From Candidatus Poribacteria bacterium (lineage in GTDB: Bacteria; Poribacteria; WGA-4E; WGA-3G), in assembly GCA_022827625.1 (NCBI GenBank), contig JAJEIE010000027.1, forward strand, positions 513,093 through 577,092: a stretch of 64,000 bases of DNA. The letters are read 5' to 3'. Positions within the stretch are counted from its first letter, which is position 1. The number at the start of each line of letters is the position of its first letter. Of this stretch, positions 25,318 to 33,405 are shown one piece after another. A program made the position numbers and the translations under genes. Below the pieces are notes generated by a model. The model was not told the origin of the DNA and did not search any database. It saw only the letters and a program-made list of their open reading frames with translations.

Positions 25318-26172
25318 ATGGCAACTTTTGGAACAGGTGATTATCAATATGAAGTCGTAGAAGGTTGGGGTATGATTCCCCAACTCGGGCTCGTTTCGGG
25401 TGTGGCATGCGACTCAAACGATCGCGTCTACGTCTACAATCGGAGTCCACAACCCGCAATGCTCGTTTTCGAGGCTGACGGCACATTTGTCACTGAATGG
25501 GGCAAGGATATCTTCCAGAAACCCCACGGCATCTGGATAAGTCCCGATGACGAAATTTATACCACTGACACTGTCGATCACACCGTACGGAAATTTTCGC
25601 TTGACGGTGAACTGTTGGAGACATTTGGGACTGTCGATCAACCTGGACCCCCAGGCGGTCCCTTTAATGAACCCACCCGCGCGGTACTCTCGGCATCCGG
25701 CGAGATGTACGTCTCTGACGGCTACGGACAATCGCGGGTACACCGAATGACTGCGGACGGCGAAGTTATCGTTTCGTGGGGCGCACCGGGTACTGGACCT
25801 GGCGAATTTAATCTGCCGCACGATGTCACCGTCGATCACAACGATCGCGTCTATATTCTCGACCGCGGGAACCTCCGCTGCCAGATTTTCAACAACGAAG
25901 GTGAATACTTGACGGAGTGGACAGACCTCCGCTCGCCGAACGATCTCTTTATTGATAGTGATAATATCATCCACATCGCAGAGGGTGGGCAACGCATCAG
26001 CATCATGACCCTTGATGGCGAAGTTATCGGGCGATGGGGAGAGAAGGGAAGTAATCCTGGTCAATTCAGCGATTCCCCACACGGCATCTGGATCGATTCA
26101 AATGGGAACATCTACGTCAGTGAGGTTGTCGCCGACAGACGCTTCCAAAAATTTGCGAGGGTTCAGTTTTGA
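25318..26172 (+). CDS. NHL-repeat six-bladed propeller (peptidyl-glycine lyase-like)
   Basis: 284 residues, no signal peptide. Five or six blades of about 45 residues repeat the pattern 'hG(I/V)(W/T)(I/V)D.(D/N)(D/N).(I/V)Y(V/I)(T/S/L)D', for example PHGIWISPDDEIYTTD, PHDVTVDHNDRVYILD and PHGIWIDSNGNIYVSE. The arrangement resembles the NHL/peptidyl-alpha-hydroxyglycine lyase group, widely found in marine bacteria and usually without assigned activity. AGGAGG lies upstream. Its stop overlaps the next gene's TTG start by 4 bases, so it is probably coupled to the nickel/cobalt exporter. Confidence 0.8.
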   Translation: MATFGTGDYQYEVVEGWGMIPQLGLVSGVACDSNDRVYVYNRSPQPAMLVFEADGTFVTEWGKDIFQKPHGIWISPDDEIYTTDTVDHTVRKFSLDGELLETFGTVDQPGPPGGPFNEPTRAVLSASGEMYVSDGYGQSRVHRMTADGEVIVSWGAPGTGPGEFNLPHDVTVDHNDRVYILDRGNLRCQIFNNEGEYLTEWTDLRSPNDLFIDSDNIIHIAEGGQRISIMTLDGEVIGRWGEKGSNPGQFSDSPHGIWIDSNGNIYVSEVVADRRFQKFARVQF

Positions 26173-27194
26173 AGAAACGTTACCTTTTTATTCTGAGTAT
26201 TATTTTTATTGGTGTTGTTGCGTGCACATTGGGATTAGCAGATGAGGGGCATGAACATTCAGGTGATCGGATAAAGGAACTGATAAACCGACCCCTTACC
26301 CTGCAACTCGCGATTGCTGCCCTTGTCATTTCATTCGTGCTTGGCGGTTTGCACGCATTGACACCCGGACACGGAAAAGCTATCGTCGCTGCGTACCTCG
26401 TCGGTTCTAAGGGCAGGGTAATTGATGCGGTGTTCCTTGGGCTGGTTGTCACTTTTACGCACACCTTCAGCGTCATAGCGCTTGGTGTTGTCATCTTGGT
26501 GGCTCAGGAGTTTGCACCCGAGGATATCGTCCCGTGGTTGAGTCTGTTTTCTGGGATTTTGATTGTTGGTATTGGGGCGTGGCTCCTCGCGAAAAACATG
26601 AAACAGTATTATACCGGCGGTGCGCACAGCCAAAGTCACGGACATCAGCACCCTCACGGGCATGATCACGGACATTCACACGATCACAATCATTCGCACG
26701 ACGATGGGCATTCGCACGCACACGACCACGATCATGACCATGACCACGGGCACGACGATGAACATTCGCATGATCACGACCATGACCACGGACATTCTCA
26801 TGATCACGACCACGACCCTGGGCATACACACAGTCATGGCGGGCGGACGCATAGCCATGTCCCGCCGGAACGCACGAGTTTTTGGGGGCTGCTATCGCTT
26901 GGTATCTCCGGTGGTATCGTGCCGTGTGTTGATGCACTCATCGGGCTTCTATTTGCGATTAGTCTTAACAAACTTGTGTGGGGTCTAATTATCCTCTCTG
27001 CTTTCTCATTGGGGCTTGCTGCCGTGTTGGTTGCTATCGGGATTCTGATGGTAATGGCTAAACCCTTGATGGCGCGTTTCACAGGCGAGGGTGTCTGGTT
27101 ACAACGTCTACCGATTTTCAGTGCCGCTGTCGTCATCCTGCTCGGTGCGGTATTAGTGTTCAAGGCAATCAACTCTGTCGGTGTTCACATGTAA
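26169..27194 (+). CDS. NicO/RcnA-type nickel/cobalt exporter with a very long His-rich loop
   Basis: 341 residues, polytopic. It begins with a TTG overlapping the previous stop (TTGA). The family motif region is HALTPGHGKAIVAAYLVGSKG near residue 62 (quoted in part), followed by THTFSVIALG. Between the third and fourth main hydrophobic segments lies a loop of about 80 residues (about 151-231) made almost only of His, Asp, Gly and Ser, in HDH, HSH and HGH units. Such loops bind metal in this family, and this one is long. The second half has SGGIVPCVDALIG, another family motif. It probably exports Ni2+ or Co2+; no metal regulator is adjacent. Confidence 0.88.
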   Translation: MKKRYLFILSIIFIGVVACTLGLADEGHEHSGDRIKELINRPLTLQLAIAALVISFVLGGLHALTPGHGKAIVAAYLVGSKGRVIDAVFLGLVVTFTHTFSVIALGVVILVAQEFAPEDIVPWLSLFSGILIVGIGAWLLAKNMKQYYTGGAHSQSHGHQHPHGHDHGHSHDHNHSHDDGHSHAHDHDHDHDHGHDDEHSHDHDHDHGHSHDHDHDPGHTHSHGGRTHSHVPPERTSFWGLLSLGISGGIVPCVDALIGLLFAISLNKLVWGLIILSAFSLGLAAVLVAIGILMVMAKPLMARFTGEGVWLQRLPIFSAAVVILLGAVLVFKAINSVGVHM

Positions 27195-27220
27195 AAGAAC
27201 ATTACTGCCATGTCTACCTT

Positions 27221-27243
27221 GTAGCACAAACTGTTAGTTTGTG
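27221..27243 (+). repeat. REP-like hairpin, GTAG + CACAAACT type
   Basis: GTAG then perfect arms CACAAACT/AGTTTGTG with loop GTT, immediately upstream of a MITE-like element holding two more copies. Confidence 0.85.
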
Positions 27244-27247
27244 GCAT

Positions 27248-27380
27248 TTATAGTAAAGCCGGAAAATATGTAAACACTTGTAGCACAAACTGTTAGTTTG
27301 TGTGTAGGGTCCGGAGAACCCGCAAACTAACAGTTTGCGGTACGATACGAGTGCTCAATTAATTATGGGCTTTACAATAA
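27248..27380. mobile_element. MITE-like element 1 with two internal REP-like hairpins
   Basis: 133 bases bounded by imperfect inverted repeats TTATAGTAAAGCC (27248-27260) and GGGCTTTACAATAA (27367-27380). Inside are the GTAG hairpin at 27280-27302 and an opposite GTAC hairpin at 27321-27343, plus GAGTGCTCAATTAATT near the right end. An almost matching copy in reverse orientation lies at 36474-36602. No coding capacity. It ends 35 bases upstream of a start codon. Confidence 0.75.
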
Positions 27381-27415
27381 ATCGAACTTATGCCAAAAGG
27401 AAAGGGAGGCAACCT

Positions 27416-28297
27416 ATGCCTAATACTGTTGGAATTTTAAGTCCCGGTGATATGGGACATACCGTGGGAGATGTCCTCCGTCAAAACGGTTTACGCGTCA
27501 TCACCTGTTTACAAGGAAGGAGCCAACGCACACAGCAGCTCGCAGAAAAAGCAGGTATTCAAGATGTCCCCACGTATCCACAGTTGGTAACCGAAGCAGA
27601 CCTTATCCTTTCAATCATGGTGCCAGCACAGGCTATGTCTGCTGCGTCTGCAGTCGCAGATGCACTCCAACAGGTGGACACGCCGCTAACCTACGCCGAC
27701 TGCAACGCCATCGCCCCACAGACAGTGCGTAAATTGGGAGAAGTCATTACCGCAGCCGGAGGAACTTTCGTTGATGCCTCCATTATCGGTCCGCCCCCGC
27801 GTAATCCAGGGGCAACCCGATTTTACGCATCGGGACCCGACTTGAGTCTGTTCTCAGAACTCAGTAATCACGGTTTAGATGTCCGCCCACTCAGCGATGA
27901 GATTGGACACGCCTCCGCGATTAAGATGTGTTACGCATCCTTGACAAAAGGGTTAACCGCGCTCTGCACTGAATTACTCACAGCCGCGCAGGTTTTGGGT
28001 GTTTCAGAAGCACTCACCGCTGAATTTCAGTTGAGTCAATCGGCACTCTTTGAACGGATGGAGAAGGGGTTACCGGGTATGCCGCCCAAGGCGAGACGTT
28101 GGATCGGTGAGATGGAGGAGATTTCGGCGACCTTTGCGCATGTCGGATTGACTCCGAACATCTTAACAGGTGCAGCCGATATGTATCGTTTTGTCGGTGA
28201 CACGCATCTGGCGGATCTACCACCAGAAGCGCGCGACCAGTTCCCAACGTTAGCGGAATTGATTGAAATCTTGGCGAAAAGCCTTAAATCGGAGTAG
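27416..28297 (+). CDS. NAD(P)-binding 6-phosphogluconate-dehydrogenase-like protein (DUF1932 type)
   Basis: 293 residues from the ATG at 27416, chosen for the GGGAGG upstream; the longer frame begins inside the MITE. The Rossmann fold is GILSPGDMGHTVGDVLRQNG (in part) with ADLILSIMVPAQ and DCNAIAP. A GPPPRNPGATRFYASG segment follows and the all-helical C-terminal half (IKMCYASLTKGLTALCTELL) resembles the DUF1932 domain that replaces the usual one in this group. It is a probable oxidoreductase of a beta-hydroxyacid; the substrate is unknown. Confidence 0.8.
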   Translation: MPNTVGILSPGDMGHTVGDVLRQNGLRVITCLQGRSQRTQQLAEKAGIQDVPTYPQLVTEADLILSIMVPAQAMSAASAVADALQQVDTPLTYADCNAIAPQTVRKLGEVITAAGGTFVDASIIGPPPRNPGATRFYASGPDLSLFSELSNHGLDVRPLSDEIGHASAIKMCYASLTKGLTALCTELLTAAQVLGVSEALTAEFQLSQSALFERMEKGLPGMPPKARRWIGEMEEISATFAHVGLTPNILTGAADMYRFVGDTHLADLPPEARDQFPTLAELIEILAKSLKSE

Positions 28298-28335
28298 ATG
28301 CCTGCCTCGTATCTATCGTGTGAGGCGAGGTGCTG

Positions 28336-29442
28336 CTACTTTCCTTCGCCAATTTTTTTGAGGCTTCCCCACGTCTTGACAAGTTTATCCGTTGGATCGA
28401 CGCTCTGAGGAAATTCTCCTGTATCGTAGACTTCGACGGTTAGCAATGTCTCCTCCGCCCCCTCGACGCGTCCACCAAAGACATAAATTTTTCCCTTTAC
28501 GACTTCGGCAGCATGTCCGGATTTGCCAACCGGCATGTCTGGTTCCTGGGTCCAACGCCCGGTTTCAGGATGGTAGATGTCAATCGTTGAAAAATACCTA
28601 AAATCCCGTCCGTCACCCCGAAAAAATCCGCCGATCACATAGATTTTTCCGTTGAGTGCACTTGCGGTGTGACTCGATTTCGCCTCAGGCATCTCTCCTA
28701 TTTCGCGCCATTGGTTCGTTTTTGGGTTGAACGCTTCAACACTGGAAAGAAAGGGGCCTGGATGGAATGGAATCTGGGGCCACCCTGTTCCACCCATGAC
28801 GTAAATTTTTCCGCCCACAACACTGATTGCTGGTCCAGAACGGGCATGGTTCATTTTTTTCGCCTTCGCCCAAGTATCGGTTGCTGGATCATAGACCTCC
28901 ACGGTATCTAAACGCCACGGTTTATTCTGCCATCGATTATTGAGTGCTGTACCACCGATCGCATAGATTTTCCCATTAACGACACAGGTCCTGGTACTTC
29001 TGGGTGTTGGCATGTCCGCCTTTTGGATCCATGTGTCTGTAGCCGGATCATACATTTCTACAGTTGGTAGTTCTTTGATCTGCCACGAATGTCCGATATG
29101 TCCCTTAATTTTCTTTTTCTCTGTGCCTCCAATAGCGTAGATTTTCCCATTGACAACTGAAGCTGATACATCGGATCGGGCTGTCGGCATGTCTGCCTTT
29201 CGGTGCCATGTATCAGTTTTCGGGTCGTACATTTCTACCGTTGCGATAGACACGTCCCCAAATCTGTCGATTTCGCCGCCAATAGCATATATCTTTCCGT
29301 TCACAATACACGTAGCAAAATCAGAGCGAGCTGTGGGCAGGTCTGCTTTTCGCTCCCAATTTTCTTCAGCAGGGAGATTCGCAACGTTGGTAACTAACAA
29401 TGCCCACAGTATCAATATTCCTAACGTCCAACGCATTTTCAT
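28336..29442 (-). CDS. Secreted Kelch-repeat protein with short C-terminal tail motif
   Basis: 368 residues. A signal peptide (about 1-25) is followed by about six Kelch repeats of about 47 residues, each with a glycine pair in 'vNGKIYaIGG' and a later 'v(E/D)vYDPaTDtW', for example GKIYAIGGEIDRFG and GKIYVFGGRVEG. They should fold as one six-bladed propeller outside the cytoplasm. The last 17 residues are PTDKLVKTWGSLKKIGE, sharing the K-L-x-x-T-W-G pattern with three other secreted proteins. GGAGG precedes the ATG. It is the last of a minus-strand run of propeller genes. Confidence 0.85.
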   Translation of the reverse strand: MKMRWTLGILILWALLVTNVANLPAEENWERKADLPTARSDFATCIVNGKIYAIGGEIDRFGDVSIATVEMYDPKTDTWHRKADMPTARSDVSASVVNGKIYAIGGTEKKKIKGHIGHSWQIKELPTVEMYDPATDTWIQKADMPTPRSTRTCVVNGKIYAIGGTALNNRWQNKPWRLDTVEVYDPATDTWAKAKKMNHARSGPAISVVGGKIYVMGGTGWPQIPFHPGPFLSSVEAFNPKTNQWREIGEMPEAKSSHTASALNGKIYVIGGFFRGDGRDFRYFSTIDIYHPETGRWTQEPDMPVGKSGHAAEVVKGKIYVFGGRVEGAEETLLTVEVYDTGEFPQSVDPTDKLVKTWGSLKKIGEGK

Positions 29443-29481
29443 GATCTACCTCCATCTATTGTTTGTCGGTCATTATCATAT

Positions 29482-29636
29482 AGGACTTACACAGTGCTGC
29501 GATAAGGCACGTCGCATTTGGGCGAGTACACCGTAAAATCGAATCACGACAAACAGATGCCCCTTTCAAGGATGTATGTTTTTCAAAAGTAGTCCGGCTC
29601 GTAGTAGCGCAATTCATTGCGCATTGCGTAAGTCCT
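29482..29636. mobile_element. MITE-like element with AGGACTTACGCA-type ends
   Basis: 155 bases with imperfect inverted ends AGGACTTACACA (29482-29493) and TGCGTAAGTCCT (29625-29636). Inside is GTAGTAG followed by the palindrome GCGCAAT/ATTGCGC (29607-29622). The same end occurs at 48160-48257 (both ends) and 61147 (one end). No coding capacity. Confidence 0.65.
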
Positions 29637-29650
29637 TTAAACGCTGAGGG

Positions 29651-30742
29651 TTAGTATTGGCGGTGTGCTTTGAGTTCACCCCAGCGTGTAGGGACCTTGC
29701 CTGTTGCTTCAACGGCACGAAATCCGGTATCGTAGACAAGAACGTCTGTAGAAAATTGCACACCTGCACCAAGGCTTCCTAAGATATAAATCTTTCCGTT
29801 GACCGTCGCTGCATCAAAAGCACCAAGAGGGTTTGGCAATGCTGAAATCTCCCGCCACGTCTCCGTCCGTGGATGATACACATTCACAGTTGCTACTTCC
29901 TGCAAGCCTCCTTCAAGTGTGTAACCCCCGATCAGATAGATGGCATCCCCAACAACAGCACTTGAGAACCAATTTTTGAGTTCTAACAGATCCTGCTTTT
30001 TTCGCCATTGACGGTTTATTGGGTCATACTCTTCAATGCTCTCCAGAAACGGACCTGCTCCCCACTGTTGAGGGACTGGCCATCCTTCCCCACCAATGAC
30101 ATAAATAGAAGTGCTGACAACCGCTACACCCCCAGGATCGCGCCGGGTCGGCATTTTGGGACCCTTCGCCCACGTATCCGTGGCAGGATTATAAATGTCA
30201 ACGCGGTCCATCCGTTGCTCCTGTCCATCACCCAGACCTGTTGTTCCCCCAATGAGATAGACTTTTCCAGCAACCACCCCCAGACCGAAGTAGAAGCGAG
30301 AAACAGGCATCTCCTTTTTCTGTGTCCATATATTTGTGAGTGGATCGTATGCCTCTACGTGATCCGCCATTTTCCAATTCTGAAAGAATTTGTCTTTTGA
30401 ATTATACCCCCCAAAGACATAGATCGTGCCATTGACGACAGCCGCTTTGGCATTCGTGCGTGCCGTTGGCATATCTGTGCCTCTCTGCCACGTGTTGGTC
30501 TGTGGGTCGTAGACCTCAACAGTTGAAAGTCCAAAGGGCCCTGCATGGTTTTGAAAGAGGCTGCCACCGATGAGATAAATTTTATCCTCTACGACTGCGG
30601 TAGAGAATTCCCATCTCTTGGTGGGAATTTGACTTATCCGTTGCCACTCTTCACCCGCAAAAACTTCTATTTGCATAAGCAAGAAAACGAGAACAACGAC
30701 ACCAATAACGATAGATTTTTTAGAATTAAAAGTGCTTAGCAT
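29651..30742 (-). CDS. Secreted Kelch-repeat protein with diverged C-terminal tail
   Basis: 363 residues, a paralogue of the Kelch protein at 28336. Signal peptide or anchor about 1-29 (KSIVIGVVVLVFLLMQIEVFAG, in part), then about six Kelch repeats (GTIYVFGGYNSKDK, GKVYLIGGTTGLGD, DAIYLIGGYTLEGG). The end reads ATGKVPTRWGELKAHRQY, a looser version of the K-L/V-x-x-T/R-W-G-x-x-K tail. GGGAG precedes the ATG. It lies between the WD40-dockerin gene and a MITE-like element. Confidence 0.85.
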   Translation of the reverse strand: MLSTFNSKKSIVIGVVVLVFLLMQIEVFAGEEWQRISQIPTKRWEFSTAVVEDKIYLIGGSLFQNHAGPFGLSTVEVYDPQTNTWQRGTDMPTARTNAKAAVVNGTIYVFGGYNSKDKFFQNWKMADHVEAYDPLTNIWTQKKEMPVSRFYFGLGVVAGKVYLIGGTTGLGDGQEQRMDRVDIYNPATDTWAKGPKMPTRRDPGGVAVVSTSIYVIGGEGWPVPQQWGAGPFLESIEEYDPINRQWRKKQDLLELKNWFSSAVVGDAIYLIGGYTLEGGLQEVATVNVYHPRTETWREISALPNPLGAFDAATVNGKIYILGSLGAGVQFSTDVLVYDTGFRAVEATGKVPTRWGELKAHRQY

Positions 30743-30796
30743 GGGAATTCTCCCTTATCTTGTGAATACAAAGTGATTATTTTTTTCGCAACGCTA

Positions 30797-33337
30797 CTAC
30801 TTCAAAATCACCATCCGTCGCGTGGCGGAGAAATCTCCGGCGGTAAGCGTGTAAAGATACAGACCACTGCTGACCGGTTCGCCGACTGTATTCCGACCAT
30901 CCCAATACGCCGCACGGTTGCGCGATTCATAGATGCCCGCGCCTTGCGTGCCTAACGCGAGCCTCCGAACTAACTTCCCATCTGCGGCATAGATAGAGAT
31001 TTTGACATTCGCAGGTTTTGCCAACTGATACGGTATCCATGTTTCTGGGTTAAGCGGATTCGGGTAGTTCGGCAATAAAGCGGTCTGTTTCGGTGTTAAT
31101 GCTGTAAGAAGTTGTTCTAAAATGAGGATACCGCGTTGAAAAGCCGGGTCTGTTAGCGACAATTGTCGGGCTTGCTGCAGCCATTTTTCTACATCTGCAG
31201 CGGCGAAGGTTTGAAAGGCTTGCGCGTTCAGGGCAGGCGCGGAATCTCTTGGACCTAAGGCACTCGCAACAAGGACAAGGTCCTGTATATTAACAGTCCC
31301 ATCACCGTTGACATCCGCAGCAGTGTCTCCCGATCTCCCAAGATCTGATCCGGATTGCCCAAGATGTGATGCGACCGATACAAGGTCTTGGATGTTAACA
31401 ATATCATCCCCAGTGACATCTTCTTTGCGTCTTATAGGTTCAGTGATGTCTGCTGTAGGGGAGGGATTGAGTTCCCATACGAGGACTGTGCCGTCCTTAC
31501 TCCCGCTTACAATGGTATTGCCATCTGGGCTAAACGCTACGCCGTCCACGTCATCCGCATGCCCTGTGAGTGTGAGGAGATGGGTCCCCGTGTTCGTATC
31601 CCAGAGACGCACAGTGCGATCCCAACTCCCGGTTGCAAGGGTGCCATCGGGACCAAACGATATGCTGACGATCGAATCCGTATGTCCAGTGAGGGTGTGG
31701 AGATGGGTCCCCGTGTTTGCATCCCAGAGACGGGCAGTATCGTCATAACTCCCGCTGGCGACGAGGGTGCCATCCGGACTAAACAGGACGCTGGCGGCTC
31801 CAGCTGTATGCCCGGTGAGTGTGTGGCGCTCGTTACCTGTGTTTGCATCCCAGAGACGAACAGTGTCGTCATAGCCTCCGCTTACGATGGTATTGCCATC
31901 TGGGCTAAACGCTGCACTTCTGACCCAATGCGTATGCCCGGTGAGTGTGCGGAGAGGACGCCCCGTGTTGACATCCCAGAGACGGACAGTGCGGTCACCA
32001 CTCGCGGTTGCGAGGATTGTCCCATCCGGACTAAACGCTACATCTCTGATCCAATCCCTATGTTCGGTGAGTGTATGGAGCAGGCTTCCCGTGTTCGCAT
32101 CCCAAAGACGGGCAGTGCGATCATAACTCCCGCTGGCGAGGATCGTTCCATCCGGACTAAACGATAGGCTGTTGACTGTGGTCGTATGCTCGGTGAGTGT
32201 GTGGAGCAGGCTTCCCGTGTTCGCATCCCAAAGACGGACAGCCCCGTCCTCGCTTCCACTGGCGACGGTCGTTCCATTCGGACTGAACGCTACGCCGATG
32301 ACTCCAGCCGTATATCCGGTGAGCGTGCGGAGATGGTCCCCTGTGTTTGCATCCCAGAGACGGACAGTGCTATCCCAACTCCCGCTGGCGACGGTCGCCC
32401 CATCCGGACTTAATGATACAGTGATGACCCGAGCCGTATGCTCTGTGAGTGTGTGGAGATTGCTCCCTGTGTTCACATTCCAGAGACGGACAGTGTTATC
32501 ATCGTTCCCGCTTGCGATAAGGGTACCATCCGGACTAAATGATACGCTGGTAACCGCACGTCTATCCGCGGTGAGCGTGCGAAAATTTCTACCTGTGTTG
32601 ACCTCCCAAAGCCGGATAGTGCCGTCCCAACCCCCGCTTGCGATGGTGGTGCCATCCGGACTAAACGCTATACTGTTGATCAAACCGGTATGTCCAATAA
32701 ACGTATGGAGATCGGCACCTGTGTTGGCATCCCAAAGCCGGACAGTGCCGTCATAACTCCCACTTGCGATGGTGGTGCCGTCCGGACTAAACGCGACGCT
32801 GGCGACCGGAGCCCTATGCCCTGTGAGCGTATGGAGATCGGCACCTGTGTTCGCATCCCAGAGACGGGCAGTGCCGTCATAACTCCCACTTGCGATAATC
32901 GTGCTATCTGGACTAAATGCTACGCTGAGAACGCCAGACCTAACAAAGTTTCTGGACGGCTTTGTATGCCCTGTGAGTGTGTGGAGATGACTCCCTGTGT
33001 TTGCATCCCAGAGACGAGCGGTGTTGTCCACACCCCCGCTTGCGATGGTATTGCCATCCGGACTAAACGCTACGCTGTTGACCCCATCCGTATGTCCTTT
33101 GATCAGTTCAAGTTCTTCGCCTGTCTGTGCGTCGTAGATCCAAATACCTATCATACTGACGACTGCCAGACGTGTGCCATCTGCGGAATACTTTACTTCA
33201 TTTATCTTACCTTTGCCGAGACGTGCTTTCGCATCTTCGGGTAATCCCGACGTTGTGTAGTCTTGTGCCGAGGTGTGTGCCACAACAGTAAATATCGCCA
33301 AAAGTCCAACTAAAATTGAAAATTGTGTGGTTTTCAT
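30797..33337 (-). CDS. Secreted WD40-repeat protein with dockerin and FlgD-like C-terminal domain
   Basis: 846 residues. Signal peptide about 1-24. Then about fourteen WD40 units (about 55-625), mostly of the form LxTLTGHTxxVxSVAFSPDG followed by ASGSxDGTVRLWDANTG (split here for length), probably two seven-bladed propellers. A type I dockerin follows with two calcium loops, DVTGDDIVNIQDLVSVASHL and DVNGDGTVNIQDLVLVASAL. The C-terminal 90 residues form a FlgD-like/type A sorting-like domain (PNPLNPETWIPYQLAKPA, SGLYLYTLTAGDFSATR). It is probably surface-attached; no cohesin is in the window. The WD units are so alike that recombination between them is likely. Confidence 0.88.
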   Translation of the reverse strand: MKTTQFSILVGLLAIFTVVAHTSAQDYTTSGLPEDAKARLGKGKINEVKYSADGTRLAVVSMIGIWIYDAQTGEELELIKGHTDGVNSVAFSPDGNTIASGGVDNTARLWDANTGSHLHTLTGHTKPSRNFVRSGVLSVAFSPDSTIIASGSYDGTARLWDANTGADLHTLTGHRAPVASVAFSPDGTTIASGSYDGTVRLWDANTGADLHTFIGHTGLINSIAFSPDGTTIASGGWDGTIRLWEVNTGRNFRTLTADRRAVTSVSFSPDGTLIASGNDDNTVRLWNVNTGSNLHTLTEHTARVITVSLSPDGATVASGSWDSTVRLWDANTGDHLRTLTGYTAGVIGVAFSPNGTTVASGSEDGAVRLWDANTGSLLHTLTEHTTTVNSLSFSPDGTILASGSYDRTARLWDANTGSLLHTLTEHRDWIRDVAFSPDGTILATASGDRTVRLWDVNTGRPLRTLTGHTHWVRSAAFSPDGNTIVSGGYDDTVRLWDANTGNERHTLTGHTAGAASVLFSPDGTLVASGSYDDTARLWDANTGTHLHTLTGHTDSIVSISFGPDGTLATGSWDRTVRLWDTNTGTHLLTLTGHADDVDGVAFSPDGNTIVSGSKDGTVLVWELNPSPTADITEPIRRKEDVTGDDIVNIQDLVSVASHLGQSGSDLGRSGDTAADVNGDGTVNIQDLVLVASALGPRDSAPALNAQAFQTFAAADVEKWLQQARQLSLTDPAFQRGILILEQLLTALTPKQTALLPNYPNPLNPETWIPYQLAKPANVKISIYAADGKLVRRLALGTQGAGIYESRNRAAYWDGRNTVGEPVSSGLYLYTLTAGDFSATRRMVILK

Positions 33338-33405
33338 CTGTAATTTCTCCTTATCGGTTCACCCTATTCATTTACGGAGTATTTTAGTTCCATAGATCCT
33401 AACAA

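Noticed and set aside
26491..26937. Minus-strand frame rich in His and Arg within the exporter gene
   Set aside because: It mirrors the His-rich repeat region in another frame; the exporter frame on the plus strand is clearly the coding one.
31388..32167. Long open frame on the plus strand (259 codons) inside the WD40 gene
   Set aside because: It is the reverse complement of the repetitive WD40 units and repeats the same short peptide motif; it has no ribosome site or family features.
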